This document shows, piece after piece, positions 1 through 13,400 of a DNA stretch of 64,000 bases. Position 1 is the first letter of the stretch; the number at the start of each line of letters is the position of its first letter. Location of the stretch: contig CALSFV010000144.1 in NCBI GenBank assembly GCA_943737045.1, positions 58,044 to 122,043 of the forward strand, in the 5' to 3' direction. The notes under the pieces were generated by a model. It was not told the origin of the DNA and searched no databases. It worked only from the letters and a program-made list of their open reading frames with translations. Position numbers and translations under genes: made by a program. The DNA is from Parapristionchus giblindavisi. Lineage: Eukaryota > Nematoda > Chromadorea > Rhabditida > Diplogasteridae.

Positions 1-711
1 CAAAATTGGTATACGTTAGCATACTGTATAATCAATCGTACTGCAAAATCTTCATAGAATTTTCTTTAAAATCATTTCATTTTTTTTCAAAAATTGGCTA
101 ACCCATGGGGTAGCCATAGATCATGTCTGAATGCTATCGAATAGTCGATTATCGATTAGTTTCTCTTCAATACAATAAGGCACAAGTCTACCGTACACCC
201 GAATCGACCGCTACCGTACCCAAAAAAATACCGTTATCACCTTGACATCACGGATGTAGACACTCGTCGTAGTGCTTGTAGAAGTGCGCGAGCACACGTC
301 GGAGAACCTGTGGATTATCGATTTTAGCAGAAATTAATCAATATTATACACTCAGTGTTGCTCCATACTTAACACACATGTAGTACTTCATTCTTACAAG
401 TTATCGCTCGGATTTCTGATGTTATCTTTGACCATAATGCGAAAAGTATGTTACAAAGTACAAAGCCTGACCGGATTTGGAGCAAAAATTTGCCAAAAAT
501 CGAAAAAAAACGACCAATGTCATGTGTTAAAATCTTGGAAAATTAGAGGAAAAGTGAAAAGTAATGTTAATATTGTAATTGTAAAAGTAGTCGGAAAAGA
601 AAGACTCTCTTTATTATTACATTAAATATTCTAATTATTATATTAGTTACTACTACAGTAAGAATATTTATTTATTTATTTATATATTTAATATAATATC
701 ATTAATTTTAG
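1..711. other. A+T-rich stretch, no gene recognised
   Basis: I see no convincing coding sequence. Around 440-500 there is a copy of a dispersed repeat (core ATGTTACAAAGTAC followed by AAGCCT and a G+C-richer stretch). Related copies lie in a PDZD8 intron (about 11963-12040) and a KDEL receptor intron (about 59027-59110). A TTTA/TATT-rich tract at 660-705 ends in the TTTTAG acceptor used by the exon that follows. Confidence 0.4.
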
Positions 712-1029
712 CGAGAAAGCGACAAGACCGCAGCTCTTCAAATCCTCGCCGCTAGAGGGAACAGAGACAGTTCTCCGGTATTGTTTCGCCTTCAAAGAGA
801 AGCATCATACTACATGTTCATAGATGGACGTGATGTCAACGTTGGTACCTCCTTTGGCTCTGCCCTGTTTGCATTACTGGCTGTGTATCATGTATTCGAT
901 TATTCTTATCCCGTTGTATGTAAAGATTTCTTGTGTTTTCTTGAATTGCTTGCAAAAGTCCACCCGCTCTCCACACGCTTCCGAAACGCTTCAATGCTTC
1001 ATAAGATTGTATCTCCTGAAAGTGATTAG
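712..1029 (+). CDS. C-terminal exon of an unidentified protein
   Basis: An open frame of about 105 codons runs from a TTTTAG splice acceptor to TAG. The order of features looks like real protein: a short basic/polar start, the segment SPVLFRLQREASYYMFIDG, then GTSFGSALFALLAVYHVF, a YPVVCKDFLCFLELLAKV helix and a terminal basic tail. I recall similar tails (visible as IDG, then 'FDxLFxxYYVF' and 'YPxxxxxxFxFLQ') in uncharacterised invertebrate proteins that occur in many copies, but cannot name the family. The upstream exons were not found in the 700 bp available. It may be the last exon of a gene that starts outside the window, or a transposon-borne or retired fragment. Confidence 0.4.
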   Translation, partial: RESDKTAALQILAARGNRDSSPVLFRLQREASYYMFIDGRDVNVGTSFGSALFALLAVYHVFDYSYPVVCKDFLCFLELLAKVHPLSTRFRNASMLHKIVSPESD

Positions 1030-1363
1030 TTTTATTATTTCAATTGTTGTTATTTTAGTAACCATTTCTTGTAACATAGTTTCTGTCAATTACTTTGTTA
1101 AGTAATATGCTGTGAATATCCCCGTGATATAGTTTAACCAGTGCTTTGTGTGATCTCATTCTGTTAACTCTGTGCATTCCTTCATCCGTTCTTTTTGTTC
1201 AGCTTTACATTATTAGCTAACTGTATAGATAAAGCTTGTTAGATTTATGAACATCTTTATATAAGTTCTCAGATAAGTATAGGAAATGAATGGAAACAAA
1301 AATCAATAATAATAATATGAATGATCTAAAAGGGGCGGAGTCTAGTTCAGGTGAGCTATTCAA

Positions 1364-1501
1364 TGTCTCATATACGAGACACCAATTGTCTCACTGCCCT
1401 CTACTCTCGGTCCATAACTTCGCCACTCCAATTGTCTCAAATGTGAGACACTCGATGACGAGCTCCGCCTCCTTCGCCACTGAGTGTCTCATATATGAGA
1501 C
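1364..1501. repeat. Cluster of TGTCTC...GAGACA palindromes
   Basis: Three short palindromes of the form TGTCTCATATAYGAGACA lie at 1364-1381, 1433-1450 and 1484-1501, with a lone half site (TTGTCTCA) near 1387. The spacers repeat words such as CGCCACT and TCGATGA/GAGCTCC. The region may be the body of a small non-autonomous element or a binding-site cluster. Confidence 0.5.
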
Positions 1502-2149
1502 AGTTCGCTGTGAGTGTAAAATATCCATTCATTTTCTCTTGTGAGTTCTCTATTATTATCTCATACAAAGATCTACATATAATCCATAACAAAGATTAGA
1601 TATTTGCAAATATCTCACCAAAATCCCCCGTTCCTCAAAGGACTTCAAAGGTATGATATGTCTGTTGTTTAGGAATACAAAATATGAGCCAAATAAGTCG
1701 AACATGAACATGAAAAATTACATTAATGCATTAAGAATCAAGCAAATATTCGAGAAATATAAGACGTTGCCGTCTAAAACCTTTTCAAATGCGCACTCAA
1801 AGCTAATTTACTCTCCGCATCGGCAATACTCTCTCGCAGATAAAGAAAACAAGAGAGTTTGGCCAGAGCGACGAGTTTCAAATTATCACGTTGTATAAAG
1901 CAAAACATATTTTGGCACTACTGCGGAAGCCCAGATCGCCCCTAAATGGTGCGGTTCCAGGGCTGAGTCGGACCAGATATTATTGGGGTAATAATAGTTT
2001 AGCCCTCCGAATCCCTCAACCAGGATGACCCAGAGAATTCCGATTTCATATTTTTATAATTCAATTCAATTATTTATCTTATCAGCACATTAAATGCAGA
2101 AGGGGACATAACAGGGGGAATCTTCTTATCCACAAGATTTATCATATCC

Positions 2150-3199
2150 GTTGCATATGTTGATTTCAGTCGAGCTTTTGATAGCATCCCTATCAATCTC
2201 CTTCTTCAAAAATGTGAATCTTACGGCATAAGTGGCTGCTTACTCAAATGGTTTTTCTCTTTCCTTAATAATCGCACCCAAAAAGTAAAAGTTGGTGATT
2301 CCTTCTCTCGTTCTTTCCCAGTAGTTAGCGGCGTACCACAAGGTAGCTGTATCGGTCCATTACTTTTCTCCCTTTATATTAGTGAAATTCCATCCCTTCT
2401 TCCTTCTGGCAGTTTCTGTTATATGTATGCTGATGATATTAAAGTGTATTCCATCAACGATCCTAACGTCCTTCAGTCTTGTCTCGATGTCCTGCATACC
2501 TGGAGCGTGGTTTGACTATGTCCAAGTCTAAAACAGTTATTATGTGCATCGGTAATAAACACCCTGCAGTTAATTTTACTATTGACTCAGAAGTTCTCCC
2601 TATTGTATCTCAAATCACTGATCTCGGCCTGACATATAGTGATGACTTAAAGTTTAACAAGCATGTCGACAATATTATAAATAAAGCCAACGCTCGCTGC
2701 TCTTACATCCATCGATCATTTAAATCCCGTAGCCCGCCTTTTCTGTGTATACGTCCGTCCCTTGCTCGAATATTTTTCTGAAGTGTGGAATGTTCCTTGT
2801 TTAACGACGTGTAATAGAGTCGAGTCCGTCCTTAAACGTTATTCCAGAATCGTTTTCTCACGGTGTCGTCTCCCACCTGCCGATTACACTCGACGCCTCT
2901 CAATTCTGGATTTGCCCACCCTCCAACTGAGAAGACGTAGAACTGATCTCGCTGTTGTATTTAAGATAATCCACAATTTTATTGATATGAACCCTCGTGA
3001 TTTTTTCAACTTTTCTAATGTATTAAACCTTACTCGTGGTCACCCTATGAAATTGTCTATTATTTCATCTTCATCAACTAGACATTTATCATTTATTGCT
3101 AATAGAATAGTTCATGAGTGGAATTCTTTAGACGCAAATTTAGTAACCGTTGCCAATTCTTCTATCTTTTGTAATACTCTAAAAACTGTGATTAAGTAA
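2150..3199 (+). pseudogene. Degraded non-LTR (LINE) reverse transcriptase
   Basis: The middle and C-terminal parts of a LINE-type reverse transcriptase are read in three shifting frames. First come the motifs VDFSRAFDSI (about 2156), SGVPQGSCIGPLLF (about 2330) and MYADDIKVYS (about 2424), the last being the catalytic YADD. A stop in WSVV* (about 2512) forces a shift to a frame carrying TDLGLTYSDDLKFNKHV, and a second shift near 2745 leads to LLEYFSEVW and a tail ending at TAA (3197-3199). These are the usual RT and thumb regions of jockey/CR1-type elements. The endonuclease half is missing (5' truncation, typical of LINEs). An AT-rich simple tail (about 3285-3311) follows. It cannot make an intact enzyme. 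Confidence 0.85.
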
Positions 3200-3671
3200 T
3201 TTGCAGTTTGTCTCTTCTTTATTGTTCTCAATCAGTACATATGCCACTATATATCTTCTCGTTTTTGATCCGTATAGAGAAGATAAATATATTATATTAT
3301 ATTATTATATCCTTTCGCTTCTGAGAGAATTCATCTCCATTCAAGAAAACGTCAGCATATGAAACTTGATTAGAATAGTCAAATAACCCACGAAAACTTG
3401 ACGTTGATCGTCCAATCGGCCTGCTTGACAATACGGATATACCGCTCCTGACTTTCCAAAGTCTACTAGGAGGGGACTGTTGGTCCTCTTCTCTTGATGG
3501 AAGAGGCGAGTGTAGTCGAGAGAGAATAGTCCAACCGACCGAACCGCAGAGAGAAAAGGCAGAAGAATATTTTTATAATGAGGATGGATATTGTTTGCAT
3601 TTTTAGAAAATGGAATCTTTTTTTGTATATGAATGAAATATGTTATATAGAATATGCTATATAGGTTATAT

Positions 3672-5314
3672 CACGGGTATCCTGTAAAAGTGTATGAAAA
3701 TTAGAACCTTTTTCGACAGAAAAAAATTGTTTTCTTCCGTTTTTATTGATTGTTGTTAGACTTGTCTAACTGAGTACGAAAACAACATTTTCAAATTTTG
3801 TTTTTCGGAATTTGCATATCTATGCAATTTGTTTCCTGTAAACTTCAGATGAAAGTAACTCGCTTCATTTTTGAGAAATCGTGTAAAAATTTTTTTCATT
3901 CGGTTTCTAATGACCTCCTCTACAAATAACTCAATTGAGGATATGGTCGGAAATGTTGTTTTTCATGTGTTATTGCATGAAAACTGTTTTTTAACATGAA
4001 AAATGAGATGTTTCTCGAAAATTTTCTCTAAAGGATAAGAGTTTTATTGCAGATTCGGATTCCCCGTCCACGAATTAGGGTATCCTGATATATCTTTTAA
4101 CCCAACTCTGTCCCCCCCAATAGTGCTACTGTATATCGTCCTGGACTTATTATTAGCGCAATTTTCCCTCAAATCATATTTTTGGCTGTAAATCAGCTCA
4201 AACTTATGTTAATGTTCTGATTAGCATATTTAAACCGTGTATCTCGGCCAACCTTACAAAATTGTCTTAATGGTTCGAATTCTCAACAACAATCATTTTC
4301 TAGATAGGAATCGAAAACTGATTTTATTAACGACTTTTCGCCTTTCTGACTTGATGCAACTTAAAAACACCAGCTTTTTCGTTATTTTAGAAGAATTATG
4401 ATGTTTTCTTTTTCAATTCACTTTAAACCATCGATTGGATTTGGATGTGGCCGAGGATGAGAGAGTGATACCCTCGGATGCCATCAATGATATGATCTAC
4501 AGTGATTTCGCAGAGTTTTTCGAAGGTTCCCTGGATATTCTTGATTCAAACAGTTTCTTCGACCTTAACGATCAATAAACTAATATCAATAAACGATAAA
4601 TAAAAACAGTGAAAATTGAAATAAAGAATAAACAAAGATCTTCAACGAAAGAATCGAAAAGTCGTTTTATTAAAATAAAATCAGTTTTCGATTCATATCT
4701 AGAAAATGATTGTTGTTGAGAATTCGAACCATTAAGACAATTTTGTAAGGTTGGCCGAGATACACGGTTTAAATATGCTAATCAGAACATTCACATAAGT
4801 TTGACCTGATTTACAGCCAAAAATGTGATTTGAGGGAAAATTCCGCTAAGTCCAGGATGATATACAGTAGCACTATTGGGGGGACAGAGTTGGGGTAAAA
4901 GATATATCAGGATACCCTAATTCGTGGACGGGGAATCCGAATCTGCAATAAAACTCTTATCCTTTAGAGAAAATTTTCGAGAAACATCTCATTTTTCATG
5001 TTAAAAACAGTTTTCATGCAATAATACATGAAAAACAACATTTCTGACCATATCCTCAATTGAGTTATTTGTAGAGGAGATCATTAGAAACCGATTGAAA
5101 AAATTTTTTACACGATTGCTCAAAAATGAAGCGAGTTACATTCATCTGAAGTTTACAGAAAACAAATTGCATAGATATGCAAATTCCGAAAAACAAAATT
5201 TGAAAATGATGTTTTCGCACTCAGTTAGGCCAGTCTAACAACAATCAATAAAAACGGAGGAAAACAATTTTTTTTCTGTCGAATGGTTTCATACACTTTT
5301 ACAGGAGATCCGTG
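3672..5314. mobile_element. Foldback transposon FB-A (1.64 kb)
   Basis: The two ends are inverted copies of each other for several hundred bases. They start CACGGGTATCCTGTAAAAGT and end with the complement, with scattered mismatches. The flanking 4 bp, ATAT at 3668-3671 and ATAT at 5315-5318, look like a target duplication. The central unique part (about 4400-4600) carries the tail of an ORF, listed separately. The termini and subterminal words (TCGAAAATTTTCTCT, then TATTGCAGA, then a TCTGTCC run and GGACTTA) match the larger element at 14175-21456, so the two belong to one superfamily. Confidence 0.85.
4432..4578 (+). pseudogene. C-terminal ORF remnant in foldback FB-A
   Basis: In the loop of the 1.6-kb foldback an open frame of 48 codons ends in TAA. 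It is acidic and reads DLDVAEDERVIPSDAIND, then a Phe-rich stretch (SDFAEFFEGSLDILDS). A similar tail (EDDMTISSDAIYNW ... LFTDEAPDLS) lies in the related 7.3-kb element at 18203-18330 on the minus strand. The spacing of ED, I-x-SDAI, F and LD is shared. I infer that the foldback once carried the gene and kept only the last exon. The function of the protein is unknown. Confidence 0.5.
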
Positions 5315-5614
5315 ATATGTATAGAAGAGAAATATATAAGAAGATGATGAAGAATAAGTACTTACGAGGTATTGTATAAGTTATATGAATAGATAATATG
5401 AAGTCAATATTTATGACATCCCACATCATCCCAGTGGTAGTACATGCGACCCGCTGCAGCGCGCATTTGAGCGCATTTAAAAAAATGCATATCAATATTT
5501 TTTCGTTTCTCAAAGTAATAATCAAGAGTTACTGTAACAAAAAAAAACAAGAAAAAAATCTTTTCATTAAGTTAGTATTCACCATTTGCGGACCATTGTG
5601 TAATAATATTCTTT

Positions 5615-6513
<899 letters not shown>

Positions 6514-6579
6514 ATTCTTTATAAGGAAAAAGGAAACAGATACAAAAAGGAGAAAATACTGCACGTTAGTTCAGCCTCT

Positions 6580-6864
6580 GGAATTGCGGGGCAACAATGA
6601 ACCACCTGTGGTGGTGGTTCCAGAGGAATGATTGAATATAAAGAGAGCGCGGCGGATGCCAGACGGGTTTGGTGGGATGCATTAGAGAAGGTGTGCGTGC
6701 GCGATGGCATCAAATGATGTCGCACTCTCCGCCGCGCTACCAAACCTGTCTGAGGTGCGCCGCTCTGACTAATGAACTATAGTCTGTTTATTGTGAGAAC
6801 ACGCCAAAGCGCACACCACAGTGTTGGTGAAGTCGCCTCGGCATCTCTGTTGCCCCGCTATTCC
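6580..6864. mobile_element. Small MITE-like element
   Basis: Imperfect 17-bp inverted ends, GGAATTGCGGGGCAACA at 6580 and TGTTGCCCCGCTATTCC at 6848-6864, enclose a G+C-rich 285-bp body. The body has a second internal inverted pair: GCGCGGCGGATGCCAGACGG against the GCCGCGCTACC...CTGTC segment. The composition differs sharply from the AT-rich flanks. No ORF was credited. Confidence 0.55.
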
Positions 6865-7750
6865 CATCTCTTTCGCATTTTGAAGTAGCGTGACTGAAGT
6901 ACACATAAAACACTACAGTGCGCGACATAATGATAAGACACCAGGGCTGGGACAGAAAATTATTTTTTTCTGAAATCAGAAAACAGAAATTTCTGTTTTC
7001 AAAAAGCAGAAAAAAAACAGAAAATTCAGAGAAAAAAATGTCATAAAATCATAGTGTGATGATATCAAGATGAAATTGAAAGAACTCCGTAAACAGATTT
7101 ATGGCGGTCGTCGAAGAGGAAAAGGAGGAAGAAATTTAACATATGAATATCATTGATATCTACTGATATTTGGTTGCAATAAATTTATATGAGGCCGTTT
7201 GCGTATGAATCGACTAAGTGCCGGCACAGTAAAAAAAATTAAATTTTGGGGATCGGGTTTCTCAAGGATGCTGATGACGATGGTCATGTTCATTTTTCAC
7301 CTAAAGCCTCCGTTGAGGCCAGACGACGTCGCGTTGAATTCGCGTTTTCAATCTTTTCTCCTCACCCGATGATACTAAAATTTGCAGACCATGCCCCCAG
7401 GGGCAGAATTTAATGACGATCACGCCTGTCTAATTCATTTTTCATGAAAAAGTTTCCGAAATTTTAAAAATTTGAATAACTCTCAATGGCAAAAGTGTGT
7501 GAGTGAGATACATAGATCGGACCGTAATGACTTCAGTATCTCATAGAAAAAATTCAGCCAATTTGTGGTAGGTACTTTCAAGATAATGAACTTTAAGTGC
7601 AGTCAAATTGCCGTTGAAATAGAGGCAATACCGTCATTTGATCTACCTCCTTGACTCTCTTCCCCCGATCGATAGGCCGTCACAATCGATAAGACAGGCG
7701 GTCTCTTTCCTCTACTACATTCTCGTCTCACCGATGAATTAAGGAACTCA

Positions 7751-8193
7751 CAAGGGAATGCTAAGAACTCACCATGGAGTTATGATTAGTGACATATATC
7801 ACTGGAATCGGAATGAAATTCTTACTGGATCTCCGTTGAGTCTACTTGCCACGAGCTTCTGATATTCGAGAAAATCGATAACGAAACCCCGAATATTGAA
7901 GGCATGAATACGACTATCGTGATGTGGATAGTCATATCAACCCGGTTTTCAGTTCCAATCCACTACAGTAGAAGTGTCGGTGACATTGAAGATGAAAACC
8001 GAGTTGATATGGCTATCCATATCAAGAAAGTCTTGTTTATGCCTTAAATATTCGGGTTTTCGTTATCGATTTTCTCGAATACAAGAAGCTCGTGGCAAGT
8101 AGACTCGACGGATATCCAGTCAGAATTTCATACTGATTTCAGTGATATATGTCACTAATCATAACTCCATGGTGAGTTCATAGCATTCCCTTG
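7751..8193. repeat. Palindrome nested in left arm of FB-B
   Basis: It begins CAAGGGAATGCTAAGAACTC and ends with the complement (GAGTTCATAGCATTCCCTTG). The two halves pair over about 200 bp around a centre near 7975. It recurs as the mirror copy at 9031-9465. Confidence 0.8.
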
Positions 8194-9030
8194 TCAGCGT
8201 TGTGTGTGTACAAATTAAGATAACATTAACAATTTATCCTTGTTGTAGAGTAAAGAAAAAACACTCGAAAAAAAACAACTATTCAAATTAGAATGATAAC
8301 AATTAAAGCATGTACTCCTCTTCACTATAGATATCTTTATAATGATCGTGGACGATGTTCATCATCGATGTCAACTCGTCCACTTCTTCATCCGAACTAA
8401 TCTCACAATAGTACTTCTGTTCTTCATTTCCTTTCTTCTGAGTACGAAGTACTCTGGATGATACTGTGTTTGGCTTCTGTAAAGCCTAAGATGATGATCA
8501 ACCATAATCTTTATTCAAATAAAAAAATCGGATAAAAGAAGACAAAGTGGAAGGTGTTATCGACCGAGGGACATATGAAGTGAAGAGGAGTAGTAGTTAT
8601 GTCGAGAATTTCATTCTTTAATTGTTATAATTCTGATTTGAATATAATAGTGAAACCCCCGGTCGATAACACCTTCCACTTTGTCTTCTTTTATCCGATT
8701 TTTTATTTGAATAAAGATTATGGTTGATCATCATCTTAGGCTTTACAGAAGCCGAACACAGTATCATCTAGAGTACTTCGTACTCAGAAGAAAGGAAATG
8801 AAGAACAGAAGTACTATTGTGAGATTAGTTCGGATGAAGAAGTGGACGAGTTGACATCGATGATGAACATCGTCCACGATCATTATAAAGATATCTATAG
8901 TGAAGAGGAGTACATGCTTTAATTGTTATCATTCTAATTTGAATAGTTGTTTTTTTCGAGTGTTTTTTCTTTACTCTACAACAAGGATAAATTGTTAATG
9001 TTATCTTAATTTGTACACACACAACGCTGA

Positions 9031-9465
9031 CAAGGGAATGCTATGAACTCACCATGGAGTTATGATTAGTGACATATATCACTGAAATCAGTATGAAATT
9101 CTGACTGGATATCCGTCGAGTCTACTTGCCACGAGCTTCTTGTATTCGAGAAAATCGATAACGAAAACCCGAATATTTAAGGCATAAACAAGACTTTCTT
9201 GATATGGATAGCCATATCAACTCGGTTTTCATCTTCAATGTCACCGACACTTCTACTGTAGTGGATTGGAACTGAAAACCGGGTTGATATGACTATCCAC
9301 ATCACGATAGTCGCCTTCAATATTCGGGGTTTCGTTATCGATTTTCTCGAATACCAGAAGCTCGTGGCAAGTAGACTCAACGGAGATCCAGTAAGAATTT
9401 CATTCTGATTCCAGTGATATATGTCACTAATCATAACTCCATGGTGAGTTCTTAGCATTCCCTTG
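9031..9465. repeat. Palindrome nested in right arm of FB-B
   Basis: Mirror counterpart of the 7751-8193 palindrome: same CAAGGGAATGCTA ends and same internal ATCGATAACGAAA words. The two copies differ at a few positions, so they are not an exact duplication. Confidence 0.8.
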
Positions 9466-10425
9466 TGAGTTCCTTAATTCATCGGTGAGACGAGAATGTA
9501 GTAGAGGAAAGAGACCGCCTGTCTTATCGATTGTGACGGCCTATCGATCGGGGGAAGAGAGTCAAGGAGGTAGATCAAATGACGGTATTGCCTCTATTTC
9601 AACGGCAGTTTGACTGCACTTAAAGTTCATTTTCTTGAAAGTACCTACCACAAATTGGCTGAATTTTTTCTATGAGATCCTGAAGTCATTACGGTCCGAT
9701 CTATGTATCTCACTCACACACTTTTGCCATTGAGAGTTATTCAAATTTTTAAAATTTCGGAAACTTTTTCATGAAAAATGAATTAGACAGGCGTGATCTT
9801 CATTAAATTCTGCCCCTGGGGGCATGGTCTGCAAATTTTAGTATCATCGGGTGAGGAGAAAAGATTGAAAACGCGAATTCAACGCGACGTCGTCTGGCCT
9901 CAACGGAGGCTTTAGGTGAAAAATGAACATGACCATCGTCATCAGCATCCTTGAGAACCCCGATCCCCAAAATTTTATTTTTTTACTGTGCCAGATTTCT
10001 CATATTTTAGTCGACTCTTACGCAAACGGCCTCATATACACCTTTTGACTGATCGATAGGATGTCGAAAACGTACTTACACGTGTCTGCATATAGCTCTT
10101 GAATTATTATTTTGTGGTAAACTTTTTTCACTGTAAAAATGCACCAATAAATATATAATTTGAACATCATAGAGAAATAAAAACAGTCTTAAAAATCAGT
10201 TCACGATAGAGTATATACTACCGTACTCATGAGTCTGGGTCTACCAGATGCCTCAGGTCAACTTTCTCGTAAACTCACTTCTGTTGTTCTCTAAGCTTAT
10301 TGTATTTGTATTTTATTGTACCGTGTCTATCGATTTGTTCATTTAGATGCTGTCATAGATTCAATTGTCACTTGAAGAACGATGATATAAGAATGAAATA
10401 GTCTGTATTCATTTGACAGCCTACG

Positions 10426-13400
10426 ATGTTTTCATTCCTTCTTGGATTCATCGTTGGTGTATCATTTATATTATTCATCTTATATGTTATCTTCTTTGAT
10501 CCATGGGGTCCTCGAGCTCCTCCTCATCGATTCATCGATCAATTTCCTCCAGTACAAATACCACCAGTGAGTCATTTATATTAGTTGTTTCTTGTTCTTG
10601 TCAAATCTATAGTCAAGTGTTCCTATTTACTCTATTCGATATTTCTTTTATGGAGGGACATTCTCATCCCTCTGAGGATATCTCCATTTGTTAGTAGATA
10701 GATTGAGAGAAGATGGATAGATGAATCCTAGCAACGATGGGGCTTTTCCCTTGGTAATAGTGACTTTGTGCGGTGTCCTAGAATGGCACCAGAAATTTTG
10801 AACGATGAATGTTCGAACCGGTCTTTTCGAACTGTTACAAATTGAAATGATGTTATGTTATAGACTGTGATACTAATTTTTATACTAATACATCGATGTA
10901 AATTATTCTAGTTTATATATACTTTTAACTATTACAATTTGAAATGATGGTACAATATATTGTACCATCATTTCAAATTGTAATAGTTAAAAGCGACCGC
11001 TTCAATTATTTCTGGTTCAAGAAATGGACACTCTTATTCTATCTCAGTTCAAATTTTCTTCATTTCAATTTTGTGGTCCCGTTGTGGGACAGGGCCGTGT
11101 CATCTTTCATTAGAGTGTACTTGTTTGCTCTCTTATTCGAAGAGACTCATATATTCATAGGAAATGAAACTATTGTTAATTACAGGAACTGAAGAGATTT
11201 CTTCGTACGGGTGAAGATGGACAAGGAGTATCCAGATGGGAATCATGTTCGAGTCTATCTCTACTACTACATATGTTATATCAAGAACATAAGGATTCTA
11301 GAGGATTGAGAAGGTACTGATATATGGAGTAGTATGAATGAATTGATTGATTATAGATGGTTGTATAAGAGATTACAAGTTGAATTGAATGATGTTATTA
11401 CTAGAACACCAATGGGAAGATTCGTTCAGGTTAGATTATCATTTATCTTATCTTCATTCTAGATAGTTCTATATTTTAACATTTTGATTGTCTTGTTATT
11501 CCGTTCTATTTTGTTTAGGATATTCGTATTCTCGATCTGTCACTTGGAACTAAATTTCCAGTAATCAACAATATCCGAGTAGAAAGAGTCGAAATGTCAG
11601 AGGATCGAGAGAACTTTGAGGTATTTATGTACTATATCCATATATTTGTTTATTGTTTGTTATTATTTCAGAAGATCCACTTCGTTCTAGATATGGAATA
11701 CACTGGCAACTTTGAAACATCCATAGGAATATGGTTTCTAGGGAAAGAAGGACATCTATCATTGAAGGTTATTAGTTATACTCTTCATTTTATCCATCCA
11801 ATTACTATTATCACTTGATTAACAATGATTACTATAGGTTACTCGTCTAGCTGGAATGGTTCGTCTTTGTTTATCACGTAAACCATACAATCATTGGTCA
11901 TTCTGTTTCCTCGCTGAACCGTTATTCGATTTTGATGTAAGTTTACTATTACTCTCTGAACCATATGTCGAATACTACGTTACAAACTACGAAGTCTGGC
12001 CGCATTTTGGGGTTTTTTTTTGTTGAAAACCTGGGCATATTTTGCGAAAACCTAGCCACGAAAAATTTTGATCCGAAAATTTCTAAGAAAATCGAAAAAG
12101 TGATCGCATGTTGATAATGTGTAACGTACCTATACTTTAATCTGTACTTATGGTATTATTATTAGGTAACATCACAGTTGAATGGTCATTCATTACGACG
12201 TCTTATTCCTGTTATAACTCAATCAATACGGTACTCTACTCATATTCTATCATGATTATTGATTGTTATTGAGACATACAATGCGTCGTAAGTTTGTATC
12301 TCCCAATTATAAGATACGATATCGACCACTGTTCCCTCATCCATTACTTCAACCATCACCTCCTCCTGGTTTGTTATTCATTCTTATATGAAATAGTCTA
12401 TTGATATATATGATTATCATAGGATCATTCAATCATATTCGATTAGAAGGAGGTTTAGAAGTAACAGTTCTTCAATGTACTCGACTCAAGACTTCTCTTG
12501 TATCATCTACTTCTAATGATAATCAATATGAAGTATATGCTACTGTAGCACTAGGTATTATCTATTTATATTCATAGCTTATCATATATTTCCTCGGATA
12601 TACAGTATCGTAATGTGTTGTTGTTTAGCTCATCGTCCATTTCTTCAATCAACATCATCAATAGCTTCTCATTCATTTACATGTATGATTCAATACTCAA
12701 GATTTGATCCATCGGCTTCTATTGGACTCACTTTTGATAAGGTATATTACATAATCAACATGAATTCACTATATTACTATTAATATATACTCGCTATATT
12801 GATTAATTTCACTACTAAATTATGTACGTAAGAACCAGGTGGCTTAGGATTCTTTTGCTATTACCTGGACGTCACAAAAAATTAAGTCTCGGTTTCAAAA
12901 ATCACCTAAAATGACAATTTTACCGGGTAGGCTTCCAGTCCGACAGGTTTTAGGGTAAGTCACTGGATATAAGTATCTTTTTCTTGTAGTTGATGTTTGT
13001 TATGTGGTTTTTATTATTTCTTATCAAGAGAATCTATTTATCGATTGATTGAATTGATTATTTTGTTGTATAATTTGAGAATGCCTTCATTCATGGAGCT
13101 CGAGCAGTTCGTGTATTAGACGTTGTTGAAGGATCCCTTGCTGATAAGGCTAACTTCAAACCTGGTCAGTCCATGTTTCATTCCGTCTGTGTATATTTAA
13201 TGATTGTAAATGAGGGTTTTCCACAATTCCCAATTCCTGATAGGTCAAATGTATCTCTTTGTATAGTCATATTGAATTAGAATGAATAATGAATGAGAGA
13301 GATTGGAATGGATGATGAGATTATACAATTGGATAGTAGAAGGATGAAATGAAATGAAGATAATTATATGAAAGATGTTATATGAGAGTATTGAATAGGA

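Larger units (their letters stand above)
7187..10037. mobile_element. Giant near-palindrome FB-B (2.85 kb)
   Basis: The left half (7187 to about 8610) is the inverted copy of the right half with only scattered differences, so the single strand could fold into a hairpin of about 1.4 kb. The termini read ATATGAGGCCGTTTGCGT and the complement. The same ends, followed by a TTTTGGGGATCGGG block, are found at 22958-23977 (the same family), and a diverged terminus lies at about 18590. Each arm carries a smaller palindrome of about 440 bp (7751-8193 and 9031-9465). The open frames inside are short and I do not credit them as genes. Confidence 0.9.

Noticed and set aside
8825..9458. Minus-strand ORFs in the 2.85-kb palindrome
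   Set aside because: They are short, differ between the mirrored arms, and the sister element at 22958 lacks the region.
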